From assembly GCA_028753945.1 (NCBI GenBank), contig JAPNXP010000014.1:620001-684000 (forward strand): a stretch of DNA of 64,000 nucleotides, given 5' to 3'. A model generated the notes under the pieces. It did no database searches. It saw only the letters and a list, made by a program, of their open reading frames with translations, and was not told where the DNA came from. Within the stretch, counting starts at the first letter, position 1; each line of letters opens with the position of its first letter. This DNA is from Hexactinellida sp. DTS-2022. Its lineage: Eukaryota; Porifera; Hexactinellida. Positions 31,711 to 41,338 of this stretch are shown piece after piece. The translations under genes and the position numbers were made by a program.

Positions 31711-32350
31711 ATTAGGATATTATAATTTAGAGATTTTATTCTAGTAGAAGTTACATATTGTAGGTATGTTGTTCTCAAGGTTACAAGGTTCAAATGTGTT
31801 GTTGTTGTTTATTTACATTAGCCAGACCTTTGGCTTGGGAAACATTATTAATAAGTTAATGCTCTCAAACTACAGTGAACTCCCGTTATACCTAAATAAC
31901 CGTTTATAACGAAATTCATGTTTTCCCCTAGAGCACTAAATGCATTAATTATTATCCGCTTATAACAAATATCCGGATATAACGAAGGAATTTACAGGTC
32001 CCAAGCATTAATAACGAGAGTTGATTGTACGAGTACAAAATTATGACAAATGAGTGACTTTTGATTTAATCTTATTTCTATTGAATTCTTATTATAATTA
32101 CTCTAGCTTCATTTCAAACTTTTTAAACCGATCTCTTATCTGTTTGCGAACAAAAGCAAGTTTACAACTTGAAGTATACATTATACAACTGACTAGACAA
32201 AGGAATTTATTCAAACAACCTTAAACTTACACTCATATTAAACAAAACAAATTCCATCATAACTATTCTATCAGCCACATTCCAACTTGGGATTTCTTAA
32301 AAGCTTTTAGCAGATAAGTTTATTCATCTAATTCGAACTTAATTCTTACA
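31711..32350. other. intergenic eIF2-gamma to coiled-coil gene
   Basis: Contains a family B MITE (31873-32028); no gene or RNA seen. Confidence 0.6.
31873..32028. mobile_element. MITE family B copy
   Basis: CAGTGAACTCCCGTTATA to ATAACGAGAGTTGATTG with a short internal loss near the right end. Confidence 0.75.
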
Positions 32351-33013
32351 ATGGGCAACCATATACGGAATGTGTTCAAGCGAAAGACAAAAGTTAAGGA
32401 AATTCATATAAAGCGACCTTTAAATTGTACCGAATTTCAAAGTGAGGAAAAACAGATATCTCCGATTTCAACGGATATTTTGCATGATCCTATTTCATTA
32501 AAGAATAATGAATTAACCCCTGAGCAATTTGAATCCCCAATTGAAGTACAATTCGACTCTGGTTATAATCTAGAAAATCCAAATCCTTCATCTCACCTCT
32601 TCGACGCTCAACAAAATCTAATTTCGAGACTCGAAAGGGAGTTAACTTCGGCACATAGTGATCTGAGTGGGTTAAAGGTATGCTACGAAAAGAAGCTTAA
32701 GAAATCTCGCTCTAACACAGCTAGCATTAAAGCTGAAACAGCATTGATAATATTCGAACTGAGAGAAAACGTTAAACAACTCGAATCTGATAAAGCGGAG
32801 TTAGTCAGTAAACTAGAAAATATTCAGAATTCAGATTCTGAAAACGATGCTAGAATACGAACTAATGCGCACACTGAATTAATATTAAATCTTTCAGAAC
32901 AGTTATTGTCTGCTAACGAAAAGTTACGAGATAGCAACACTCTGGTAGAATCTCTGAGACAAAATAATAATATTAATATACTCCATTCTAACATTGTTGA
33001 TATCATCACATAG
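32351..33013 (+). CDS. unrecognised 220-residue protein with C-terminal coiled coil
   Basis: Intronless. It begins MGNHIRNVFKRKTKVK: Gly at position 2 followed by a basic patch could mean N-terminal acylation and membrane binding, though residue 6 is not the usual Ser/Thr. Residues 1-80 are polar and low in predicted structure. Residues about 85-205 show heptad-like Leu/Ile spacing (LISRLERELTSAHSDLSGLK, ELRENVKQLESDKAELVSKL), a probable coiled coil. No family could be named. It lies 620 bp upstream of another intronless coiled-coil gene on the same strand; sequence similarity between the two is not evident beyond composition. Confidence 0.65.
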   Translation: MGNHIRNVFKRKTKVKEIHIKRPLNCTEFQSEEKQISPISTDILHDPISLKNNELTPEQFESPIEVQFDSGYNLENPNPSSHLFDAQQNLISRLERELTSAHSDLSGLKVCYEKKLKKSRSNTASIKAETALIIFELRENVKQLESDKAELVSKLENIQNSDSENDARIRTNAHTELILNLSEQLLSANEKLRDSNTLVESLRQNNNINILHSNIVDIIT

Positions 33014-33634
33014 TTATGTATTTGTATTGCACTCTAAAGTTATACACATATATTATACGTGTGTATGTTTGTTTGGCTGGTTGGTTGGTTGGTTGTTTTT
33101 TGTTTGTTTGTTCATTTACTTGTTGTTTGTTTGTTATTTTGTTTGGTTGGTTGGTTGTTTGTTTGTTTATTTGTTTGCTTGTTTGTTTATTTGTTGCTTG
33201 TTTGTTTGTTTGTTTGTTTGTTTGCTTGTTTGCTTGTTTGCTTGTATGTTCGTTTGTTTGTCGTTACGTCGTCATACAGTCAACTATTTTAATATTGCTC
33301 ACAAAATAGTTTCCTTCATAAAAACGACTTAATGTTTACCATTTATAACTCAAAGTCTTCCATTTCAATGCAATCTGTTTTGAGCTAAATACCTACACAC
33401 TCTAGCTTGTTTTACGACAGTTGAATCCGTTTAAAGACCCTTTGAAACAAGTAGCCCGAAATGGTTATCATTTAGAGTTAAAGTATGATCAACTATTATG
33501 TGAATGCTAATTAACCTATATATGAACTTATAGTAAGAAGGAATTAGTTAGTTAGTCGCTACAATATTATATATACTGTGCTTTCGATTTATATAAATTG
33601 CCGGTTTAATTAAGTTCTAAGTAGTTTAATTAGA
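33014..33634. other. spacer between two coiled-coil genes
   Basis: Apart from the GTTT repeat at 33056-33262, no feature is recognised. Confidence 0.55.
33056..33262. repeat. GTTT/GGTT tandem repeat
   Basis: GTTTGTTTGGTTGG-type repeat. The Cys/Leu/Phe/Val open frames across it are an effect of the repeat. Confidence 0.9.
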
Positions 33635-34360
33635 ATGGAGAAATTGAAGCAAAAAGTAGCTATCCTTCAAGAAAGTATTGAAACATCCAAAATACATATC
33701 ACCAAAAGTGGATTAGATATCACTACGAAGGAAGAAAATATTGAAGAACTGATCAATACTACCGAGGGTCTTAATTTGCAGGTGCAAACTTTCGAAAATG
33801 ATCTCGAAACCGCGGAGGAAGAACTCGCTTCTGACAAAGAAAAACGAAAAAAAATGACAGACGAGGAAGAAGAATTGGACCGGAATTTGCGAAAACTTAA
33901 ACACGCAACGAACCAATCAAGAACAGCCCTATCCCGTCTTGAAGAAAAAATAACAAAAAACAGTGAAAAGCTAGAATTACTTACTTCTGAAATCGAGGAG
34001 AAAGAACGGCTAATCGATACCCTGGAACAAGATTTGGATATGGCAGAACAAAACAACAGTGTTCTCAAAGAAGAACTGACCACGCTAGAAACTGAATTAG
34101 TTGAATCCACAAACATATTACAGTCGATCGCTTCTAGTCACGTGTCAGCATCCGGTGCAGGTGGCAATCTAAGGAACCAGGTCGCCCAACGTGTTAAGGA
34201 TCTTGATAAGAGGAAGAGAGAACATGATGAACTATCGTCAATTGTTGACGAACTACTTGAAAAAAGAGAGCTCGCTCATTTGAATTTTGATGATGCGAAT
34301 GACAAATTAGAGAAAGAAAAAAATGAATGCAGTAGAGTATTAGAAGACTTGGAACTTTGA
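33635..34360 (+). CDS. tropomyosin-like coiled-coil protein
   Basis: 241 residues, intronless, almost wholly heptad repeat. The start MEKLKQKVAILQESI resembles the tropomyosin opening (M.AIKKKMQ.LK), and LIDTLEQDLDMAEQNNSVLKEELTTLE resembles the tropomyosin block ..IIE.DLERAEERAE..E.K...LEEEL. Length is near that of short non-muscle tropomyosins. Tropomyosin forms parallel dimers along actin filaments. Against this call: the protein is more diverged than expected, and a Gly/Ser-rich break (SSHVSASGAGGN, about residues 168-179) interrupts the heptads where tropomyosin is continuous. A general coiled-coil protein is the alternative. Confidence 0.55.
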   Translation: MEKLKQKVAILQESIETSKIHITKSGLDITTKEENIEELINTTEGLNLQVQTFENDLETAEEELASDKEKRKKMTDEEEELDRNLRKLKHATNQSRTALSRLEEKITKNSEKLELLTSEIEEKERLIDTLEQDLDMAEQNNSVLKEELTTLETELVESTNILQSIASSHVSASGAGGNLRNQVAQRVKDLDKRKREHDELSSIVDELLEKRELAHLNFDDANDKLEKEKNECSRVLEDLEL

Positions 34361-34701
34361 GCTGTGACAATCTTTCCATAATTTTTGATCCTAAATACCT
34401 GATCACACACTAGGATTCTTATATTTTTAGCTAATCTTATATCCTTGTTATTATTGTGTGTTTTGTCTTTTGGACTTGTTTACTTCAATTGGGCTATTTT
34501 TGATAATTGAGTGATTATACTAGCTTATAATGCCCTGAATTTGTCAACTTATTTGTGTATATTGATTGTACCTACTAGCTATTATGATAATTGTGTGTTT
34601 CTTAATTTATGTCAATAGGGGTCATAATTTAATTCAGCCGATTTTCATTTTGAATTGGGATACTATTGGATACTTATTCTCAAATCCCAAACTTTAATAT
34701 A

Positions 34702-34812
34702 CAGTAGACTCTCGTAAATACGAACACCATGGGATTGTCAAAGATTCGTTCGTATAATCCAGAAATTCTTATAAACCGAAATCACTTGCATGCATTTTAA
34801 CGAGAGAATACT
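34702..34812. mobile_element. MITE family D, short
   Basis: CAGTAGACTCTCGTAAATAC at the left and AACGAGAGAATACTATA at the right. Confidence 0.6.
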
Positions 34813-34817
34813 ATATA

Positions 34818-34995
34818 CAATCAGGTTCTTTTATTATGAACATTCAAGGGACCAAAATAGAGACTTCATAATAAGCGATCTCTACTTAATACAAATCCTA
34901 TGTAAATTGTTAAATTGGGACCGTAGGGTTTGTTCATAATAAGAAATCTTCATATTAAGCAGACGAAATCTTGTTCATAATAAGCAGACCTGACT
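34818..34995. mobile_element. MITE family G, full length
   Basis: CAATCAGGTTCTTTTATTATG to TAAGCAGACCTGACTG, TA flanks; internal TTATTATGAAC and TTCATAATAAGC boxes in both directions. Confidence 0.8.
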
Positions 34996-35377
34996 GTACT
35001 ATATTTATTTTTATTGGGGTACCAGTTATAAGAATATACTACGTATTTATCCATGTGCTTATAACAGGCATCCACTGTATTTACTTTCTTCTAATATGCA
35101 CTACTTTTTAGACCAAGGACTTTATTCATAATTCAAGAAAATTTGTGTTTTTATATTTACATCGAGAATAAGTAATTATTAGTGGGTAACTTATTCCCAA
35201 AGTATACAAATATTCTAAAGTAATTTATTCAAATAAACAACAACAATAATAAACAATGAAAGATTCCAAAATATACAACATAGTAGAATAGTAGAGATTA
35301 TAACAGCTTACAATTCAAGATAAGAAAAGGAATTATAATACGTAATTAATCAATATACATAGTAACACATACTGCAT

Positions 35378-38300
35378 TCAAAGTCCCATGTCAATGCATG
35401 TTTGGCAGCAATCATGACGTATATAATAAGCCGTCGCATCACAACTTAAAACTATACCTATAAACAGACGGCACTGATTATCTGGCAATCGATTGACACA
35501 AGCATTGCATGGCATAGTTAGACACTGGTTCCTTATGACCGGTCTAAACAGTGATACGCACTCAACATCGCTCACAACTGCCCCTGTTACACTAGACACA
35601 CATTCAACTCTTCGATCGCGATACGATTCACCACAAGTCGCAGAGCATGCCCCGAATTGGTACGCTTTCCATTCGTACGGACGGTTGCACCTCACTCCAC
35701 TCGGACCACAGTTGTCTCTGCTTTCCGGTTTTTCTGATATTCGCCTGCACCTAGTTTCATCAGCTGTCGCACCTTCACAGAAACATTCCACTGTTCGAGT
35801 TCTCCTGCCTCTGTGACAGCTTGTATCGGAGCATTGAGTCCATTCACTTGTTTCCCAACCACACGTGGCACACTCAGGCCTCGCCAAACCGAGCGTCTCG
35901 CAAACGCTGTTAGAAACCGTTTGCTTTGGTCCCCCATTGAGGCTCTCTGAACAAACCAACACATCATTCTGGTTACAAATATAAGTGTACTCGTATACAC
36001 TCACATCAGTGGACCCTGCGTCTATTTGCCCACACACGCTCCTAACCGTACACGTATAGCGACCCGACTCATCGACATTAGCACTTGAAACCGTGAGAAC
36101 ACTGCTGCCTAAAACCGCATTGTTAATAGCATACTTCCCATCGGGTGATATGTCATTCCCATTGAACTGCCACTCAAATGAGAAATTAGGAATATTGGTT
36201 CTCTCCACCGAGCAGGTGATATCGAATGAAGCCTGTCCAGTCAAACAGAGCTGTGATCCGATTTGTGCGGAGTTAACAGTACTGCCCTGACTGCAAGTGG
36301 CTGTGCCCTCAACTATGGTAGGATCTGGGAACACAATGGAAGAGCTAGGTTCATTGCTGTCTCCGAATAAGTTCCGAGTCGTAGCAGTGATGGTGGTGCC
36401 GCAGGTGATCTCAAACTCGCCTTCCTCATAGATAAAGCAGTTCTCATTTGGCGCGGGTTGTTGCACGGATTCTAGCACGACATTCAGCTCGCGGAACTGG
36501 AAATTAGAAGCGGGCGCCGGGGGGTACCCTCCGATAACACAGGCCGTTATCCGCAGACGCCGGTCCGTGGGAATCTCGAAATTCTGTCCGATTTCTCCCT
36601 CCCCATCGGTTTCAGTTCCGGTGGAGAATCGTATGACGGGCGGCGCTCCTACTACTGTTGTAACTGCATTGCTTACACCAAACTCGTTGGTAGCCGTCAC
36701 TCTGTATTCCCCGTACAAAGACATGTCGATATTCGTGATCTGTAAGGACCCCACGTTTCCATTGGCGAATTCTTGTATATTGCTTGTAGTAGGCAGGGGG
36801 ACGAAAGGGCCAGTTGGACTGTTCCTGTAGGTCCAAACGAATCTTCTTCCCGGCTGCCCTTCAAGGTCTGTTGCTGTCAGAGTTAAGGTACCACCCTCCT
36901 CAATGTCCACCTGACCCCCGACCTCAATAGTAGAGCTCTGGCCCGCCGTAATCTTCCTTACAGTGAACCGACTGTCGAGAAGGGGCGGCTGGCCGACAAC
37001 AGATATCGCGGCATCTGAACCTGCGCTATTCGAAGCCTGGGCCCTATAAGTACCGTATGTGTTTGATGTTACCGTGAAAGTTAAGCAACACTCTGTTTTC
37101 CCATCTGCATTTACTTGGCAGACGATAGAAAAGGGTGGACTGTTTGACACAGGCACGAAGGTACCCCCTCCAGGTGGAATTCGGGAAAACTGTATTGTAC
37201 TAGCTTCAACACCTGTGGAATCATTGGCACATATCGTAACAACTTGTCTCAGAGGGGCTTGAAAAGTATCCCCGATTATTCCATTGCCATCCGTAACGAT
37301 ATTGGAGCTATCACCCTTATCGATTATAGGCGCAATAATAACCGAAGATTCGCTAACTCTGGAGGTGCTTGTTACTGCTCCGAACACATTGCTAGAAGAT
37401 GCTATGTAATCACCGAAATCCGTACCAACTCTTGCAGAGTTTATTGTAAGCGAGCTACTGCCAGTTCCCTGTACAATCGTATACCCAGGAGTAGATGAGG
37501 TTATAACTTGGCCATTTGGTCCGGTCCATGTTATTTGCCCGATTGGAAATCCATCGCTAAACTGAGCAGTTATTGTTAAACTGCTCCCAGCGCCTATTAC
37601 AGAACTCGATCCAATTTGCCCAACTCCAGTTTGAAATGCCAGTTGTCTGCCTACCAAATTCTCACATTGGGAACTCCCGAATCGATTTGTTATCCGAGCG
37701 TAATAATACCCATAAGCAGCATCAGCTAAGTTGTTAAAGGAAATTGTACCGGCAGTATTCGCGGGCGTATTTGTGCTGGTAAACGCACTGTTTGGGAGAG
37801 ATACAACTCCATTTTGAATTCGAGAATAGGACCATGATACGGTACCATGAGGGACACCAAGCAAATCTCGCGCTATGATACTGAAACTATTCGCATTCGT
37901 TGTGTCAAACCTGCCTGCGCTTTCTACCTGCTGACCGCTAATCACCATGGTAACCGAAGAGCCACTGCCACATGTACTTACGGACCCTACTAGCGATTCC
38001 GCGATATCGTCTGACGTCAGTCCATTCGCGGCAGTCACCCTGTACGTGCCTAGATCGCTCTGTGTCACACCGGATATGGTGAGTGTCGATACCGGTCGGC
38101 CAGCTGAGAAAGAATTCGTGATTATAAACCTCCCACCACTGGTGATGTCTTGAAGCGCGCCGTTCGCGAGAATTCTCTGCCACCTGTAGCTGCTGTCTGG
38201 GAACCCTACTACGTCGAAAGCGCGAATAACAATCGTGGATCCTAAAACGCCGTTGAACGAAGCTCCTATATTATCAGAGCCACTGGTCGCGATCCCTGAC

Positions 38301-39523
38301 CCTCTGAGCAGTTGGGGAGCTCGACCCACTAAGGATGTTCCACTGGTGTGAGTCCCAAACTCGTTCGTTGCTATTGCGGAGTAATACCCGAGTTGCCCTG
38401 CCTGCACACTCGATATTGTGAGCGTGGAGTCCGTCCCGACATTGCCAGCCCCGCCGGAAGCGGAGATGGAGTAGGGACCCCCGGAGCTGATGGCAGAAAA
38501 CGGTCCCGATTGGCTTCGTGAGTAAAACCAGGCTATCGTGGAGCTGGGATCGGACTGTGCGTCTTCCGCCCGAATTGAGATCGTCTCTCCCAAGTTAACA
38601 GCTCTGCTCGCTCCAACTCGGAACGAGGTAGAACCCGACTGTCCAGATCCCTCTGTTATAAAGGGAGCCACCCCTCGAGTCACGAATGCGGACGCTCTAT
38701 GGCTCCCATGCTCGTTAGTCGCGACCGCTATGTACTCCCCTATGTGCACCTGCGTGACTCCGCTTATCTCCAGCTGACTCTGGCCCGCGGCCCCACTCGT
38801 TATCGTGACTCCAGCTAGCGAGCCCGGGAGCGGGATCTCGGTGCTGCTGCCTTCTGCCTTGAAGGTCCAGACTATGTCACCGAGAGGCTCCCCTTGCATG
38901 TCCATAGCGTTAATCCTGATTGTCTTAGTGCCGTCTACGGTAGATTGGAATGTGGTGCCGAGGTACCCTTGGTAGGTGTTGGCATCTATCGAAGTGACTT
39001 GGTCCAGGACACGGAGTAGAGGTGCCTGACCACCAATAAAGGTGATTAAAGAATCTGCAGTATCAACCCTGTCTCCAACAGTTATTGTGTATCTGTATAT
39101 CCCGTTACAACTCGGATCGCCTTCAACAATGCGAATGATATTCGTTGGAATTATTTTTTTAATTTTTGGGCAGATACGTGAATCAATGGTATCTACTAAC
39201 CCAAAAGTGAATTCATTGTTTTCAAATGTTTCAAAGGTTCCTTGAAATTCGATTAGAATACATTCTGTTTCGCCTGGTGGGATGAAACAGAATGTTTCGC
39301 CTGGTTCACCAAACTCCCTAACCGCTACACTATCATATTCATACGTCATCGACACTGTACTTCCCGATGGGCCTGTCCAATCAGACCCAAAATTAAACTG
39401 ATAATCTCTTATTTCAGTTGTATCCAAATTATCTGTTCCTTCAATTATGAAATCGTTCTGCCCATTACTGTAAGTAAGCGCAAGTAAGATTGCAATTAAA
39501 ACAATTACAATCTTCATTTCCAA
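35378..39523 (-). CDS. secreted Ig-like/TSP1/PLAC extracellular matrix protein, single exon
   Basis: 1381 residues in one 4.1-kb exon. A signal peptide (MEMKIVIVLIAILLALTYSNG) starts it. About nine Ig-like repeats follow, each ending in a G.Y...A.N..G F-G strand block (for example GEYRVTATNEFG, YGYYYARITNRFG). Most lack the B- and F-strand cysteines; the last one (DITC...YTCTV) has them. Two TSP1 repeats come next (WETSEWTQCSDTSC and WKAYQFGACSATCG). A final six-cysteine block, C-x8-C-x11-C-x10-CC-x2-C, is like a PLAC domain. The order Ig, TSP1, PLAC is that of papilin/lacunin/ADAMTS-like matrix proteins, without the protease. A role in extracellular matrix is inferred. Confidence 0.85.
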   Translation of the reverse strand: MEMKIVIVLIAILLALTYSNGQNDFIIEGTDNLDTTEIRDYQFNFGSDWTGPSGSTVSMTYEYDSVAVREFGEPGETFCFIPPGETECILIEFQGTFETFENNEFTFGLVDTIDSRICPKIKKIIPTNIIRIVEGDPSCNGIYRYTITVGDRVDTADSLITFIGGQAPLLRVLDQVTSIDANTYQGYLGTTFQSTVDGTKTIRINAMDMQGEPLGDIVWTFKAEGSSTEIPLPGSLAGVTITSGAAGQSQLEISGVTQVHIGEYIAVATNEHGSHRASAFVTRGVAPFITEGSGQSGSTSFRVGASRAVNLGETISIRAEDAQSDPSSTIAWFYSRSQSGPFSAISSGGPYSISASGGAGNVGTDSTLTISSVQAGQLGYYSAIATNEFGTHTSGTSLVGRAPQLLRGSGIATSGSDNIGASFNGVLGSTIVIRAFDVVGFPDSSYRWQRILANGALQDITSGGRFIITNSFSAGRPVSTLTISGVTQSDLGTYRVTAANGLTSDDIAESLVGSVSTCGSGSSVTMVISGQQVESAGRFDTTNANSFSIIARDLLGVPHGTVSWSYSRIQNGVVSLPNSAFTSTNTPANTAGTISFNNLADAAYGYYYARITNRFGSSQCENLVGRQLAFQTGVGQIGSSSVIGAGSSLTITAQFSDGFPIGQITWTGPNGQVITSSTPGYTIVQGTGSSSLTINSARVGTDFGDYIASSSNVFGAVTSTSRVSESSVIIAPIIDKGDSSNIVTDGNGIIGDTFQAPLRQVVTICANDSTGVEASTIQFSRIPPGGGTFVPVSNSPPFSIVCQVNADGKTECCLTFTVTSNTYGTYRAQASNSAGSDAAISVVGQPPLLDSRFTVRKITAGQSSTIEVGGQVDIEEGGTLTLTATDLEGQPGRRFVWTYRNSPTGPFVPLPTTSNIQEFANGNVGSLQITNIDMSLYGEYRVTATNEFGVSNAVTTVVGAPPVIRFSTGTETDGEGEIGQNFEIPTDRRLRITACVIGGYPPAPASNFQFRELNVVLESVQQPAPNENCFIYEEGEFEITCGTTITATTRNLFGDSNEPSSSIVFPDPTIVEGTATCSQGSTVNSAQIGSQLCLTGQASFDITCSVERTNIPNFSFEWQFNGNDISPDGKYAINNAVLGSSVLTVSSANVDESGRYTCTVRSVCGQIDAGSTDVSVYEYTYICNQNDVLVCSESLNGGPKQTVSNSVCETLGLARPECATCGWETSEWTQCSDTSCHRGRRTRTVECFCEGATADETRCRRISEKPESRDNCGPSGVRCNRPYEWKAYQFGACSATCGESYRDRRVECVSSVTGAVVSDVECVSLFRPVIRNQCLTMPCNACVNRLPDNQCRLFIGIVLSCDATAYYIRHDCCQTCIDMGL

Positions 39524-40097
39524 ATCGATATTTTAATGCCAACAAAAAATATAGTTTTTTAACTCATAGAGACTTAGTGAAATCAAGGCATAATTATACA
39601 CATAATTTCTTATCTTATTCCCAAAGAAATATAATATTAACTTAGTTAATAAGAATTTGATATCGTGAACACATTAAAGGAGTTACTTGAACTAACAGAG
39701 TCATAAGTTATATAATATATTATATACGTATTTATGTAATATAATTCTTGTTTATTTAATTTGAATATCACGTTACCGTCTCTTTTTTAAGCCCTAACTA
39801 TTATGTCAGAAATTTTATAAGGAATACAATTTGCTTGTTGTTATTAATTACGGATAGTATTACGGCTAGATTTTGGTTGAATTACATTACTTTGTGTTGT
39901 TTATGTGGTCATTAATCTATTCTGTTATTCACGTATAAATTAATTAAGTAATACTTGGCTTTGAAATGCTATTTAATCGCGGGCTAATTTATATCGGCCT
40001 ACGCTATATTCATTATGAAACCCGGCTTCGCGAAGGTGATTTTGAAGTAAATTGCATTAGAAAAGGTGTTGGCTGATATATCAAGGGCAAGCATAAA

Positions 40098-40233
40098 AAC
40101 CTAGTTAGTACGAACACCAGGGGACCGTCAAAATGCGTTCGCCTTATCCGGAATTCGTATTAACCAATATCATTTGTATTGAAAAAGGTTTTGAAGGGGA
40201 CTGAAATAGCTTTCGTATTAACGAGGTTATACT
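40098..40233. mobile_element. MITE family C, ends decayed
   Basis: CTAGTTAGTACGAACACCAG to GTATTAACGAGGTTATACT. Confidence 0.65.
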
Positions 40234-40351
40234 TGTATATAAGTAACCCATTTATCTCAAGGTAAATTTATCATTAATGTAAGATTAATGCCATATTAGC
40301 ATGCCAAATAGTAAAGGAGCGTAAATTAACAACACAATAGTTTCATAAATA

Positions 40352-40534
40352 CAGTCGACTCTGCTTTATAGAGGCACCGGTTAATACATTTATCCGCTAA
40401 ATCGGGTCAAAATTTCACAAGAATTATAAGACGGAATGACAGTTTGGCTTAAAATATGTTTCGATTAATAGATTTCTCCGCTTAATCGGGTCAAAGCAAC
40501 CTGGTCCCGAGGTGACTCTATTAAGCGGAGTTGA
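40352..40534. mobile_element. MITE family A, long form
   Basis: CAGTCGACTCTGCTTTATAG to CTATTAAGCGGAGTTGA; right end decayed. Confidence 0.75.
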
Positions 40535-40842
40535 TTTATGTTAGGACATTAAATTTAATAAGGCATTATATTTGGTATCCTCCTGACTTTAACAACAGAA
40601 TAGCAAACTTATAGAATTCCAATGTATTTATATGGTAGATCCAGTAAAGTATTATTCTATTATTTGATTATACAATTATTGTTAATTATCGATTGAGGAA
40701 TTACCATAATTATATATTGTTTGGTTTAACAAATTGGGGATATCAATTACATGATAATAGAACATTCCTGATTATAGTAAGCTAAGTATTCTATCTATTA
40801 TTGATGCAACTTTATTCAAAATCTAGTCTATAATCCATTATA

Positions 40843-41013
40843 CAGTAGACTCTCGTTAATAAGAACATCAGGGGACCGTTGAAATGTATTCGTATTATCC
40901 GGAATTCGTATTATCCGGAGTCACTTGCATGCATTCGTATAGGCTAGGGGAGTTAAACCTTGTACTCCTTAACCGATATTTCCCTTATCCGTGTCCCTAT
41001 TAACGAATCTACT
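40843..41013. mobile_element. MITE family D, near full length
   Basis: CAGTAGACTCTCGTTAATAAG to CCTATTAACGAATCTACT; abuts a family G element. Confidence 0.75.
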
Positions 41014-41016
41014 TTA

Positions 41017-41235
41017 CAGTCAGGTCTGCTTATTGTGAACAGTTTTCGTCTGCTTAATATGAAAAACTTTTTATTATGAACAAGCCCTATGTTCCCAAAT
41101 TAACAACTTACATTAGGTTTGTATTAAGTTGAGTCGTATAATATGAACACAAATTTTTGAATGTTCATAATAAGTTAATAACACACATTATTATGACAAA
41201 TTTATCACAAATTTTTGAATGTTCATAAATCCATA
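41017..41235. mobile_element. MITE family G, right end decayed and duplicated
   Basis: CAGTCAGGTCTGCTTATTGTG at the left; the TTTTTGAATGTTCATAA block occurs twice near the right end. Confidence 0.65.
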
Positions 41236-41269
41236 AACCATCCGGACAACAAATGAGGAATTGAATATA

Positions 41270-41275
41270 TTTATT
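41270..41275 (-). terminator. polyadenylation signal of the CLIP-type gene
   Basis: AATAAA on the minus strand, 63 nt beyond the stop codon. Confidence 0.5.
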
Positions 41276-41338
41276 ATGAAAATAAACTTAACAGATATAT
41301 GGGTAGGTAACATATTGCATAATAGAGAGTGAGTATAG

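Larger units (their letters stand above)
34361..35377. other. intergenic, with three adjoining MITEs
   Basis: Family D left part (34702-34812), family G (34818-34995) and a family E fragment (35017-35076) lie end to end. Otherwise empty. Confidence 0.65.
39524..41338. other. intergenic between two divergently placed minus-strand genes
   Basis: Holds family H (40018-40082), C (40098-40233), A (40352-40534), D (40843-41013) and G (41017-41235) elements in a row; no gene. Confidence 0.65.

Noticed and set aside
32994-33332. Cys/Leu/Phe/Val-rich reading frames over the GTTT repeat
   Set aside because: Three overlapping frames of the same composition follow from the simple repeat; no start context or conserved feature.
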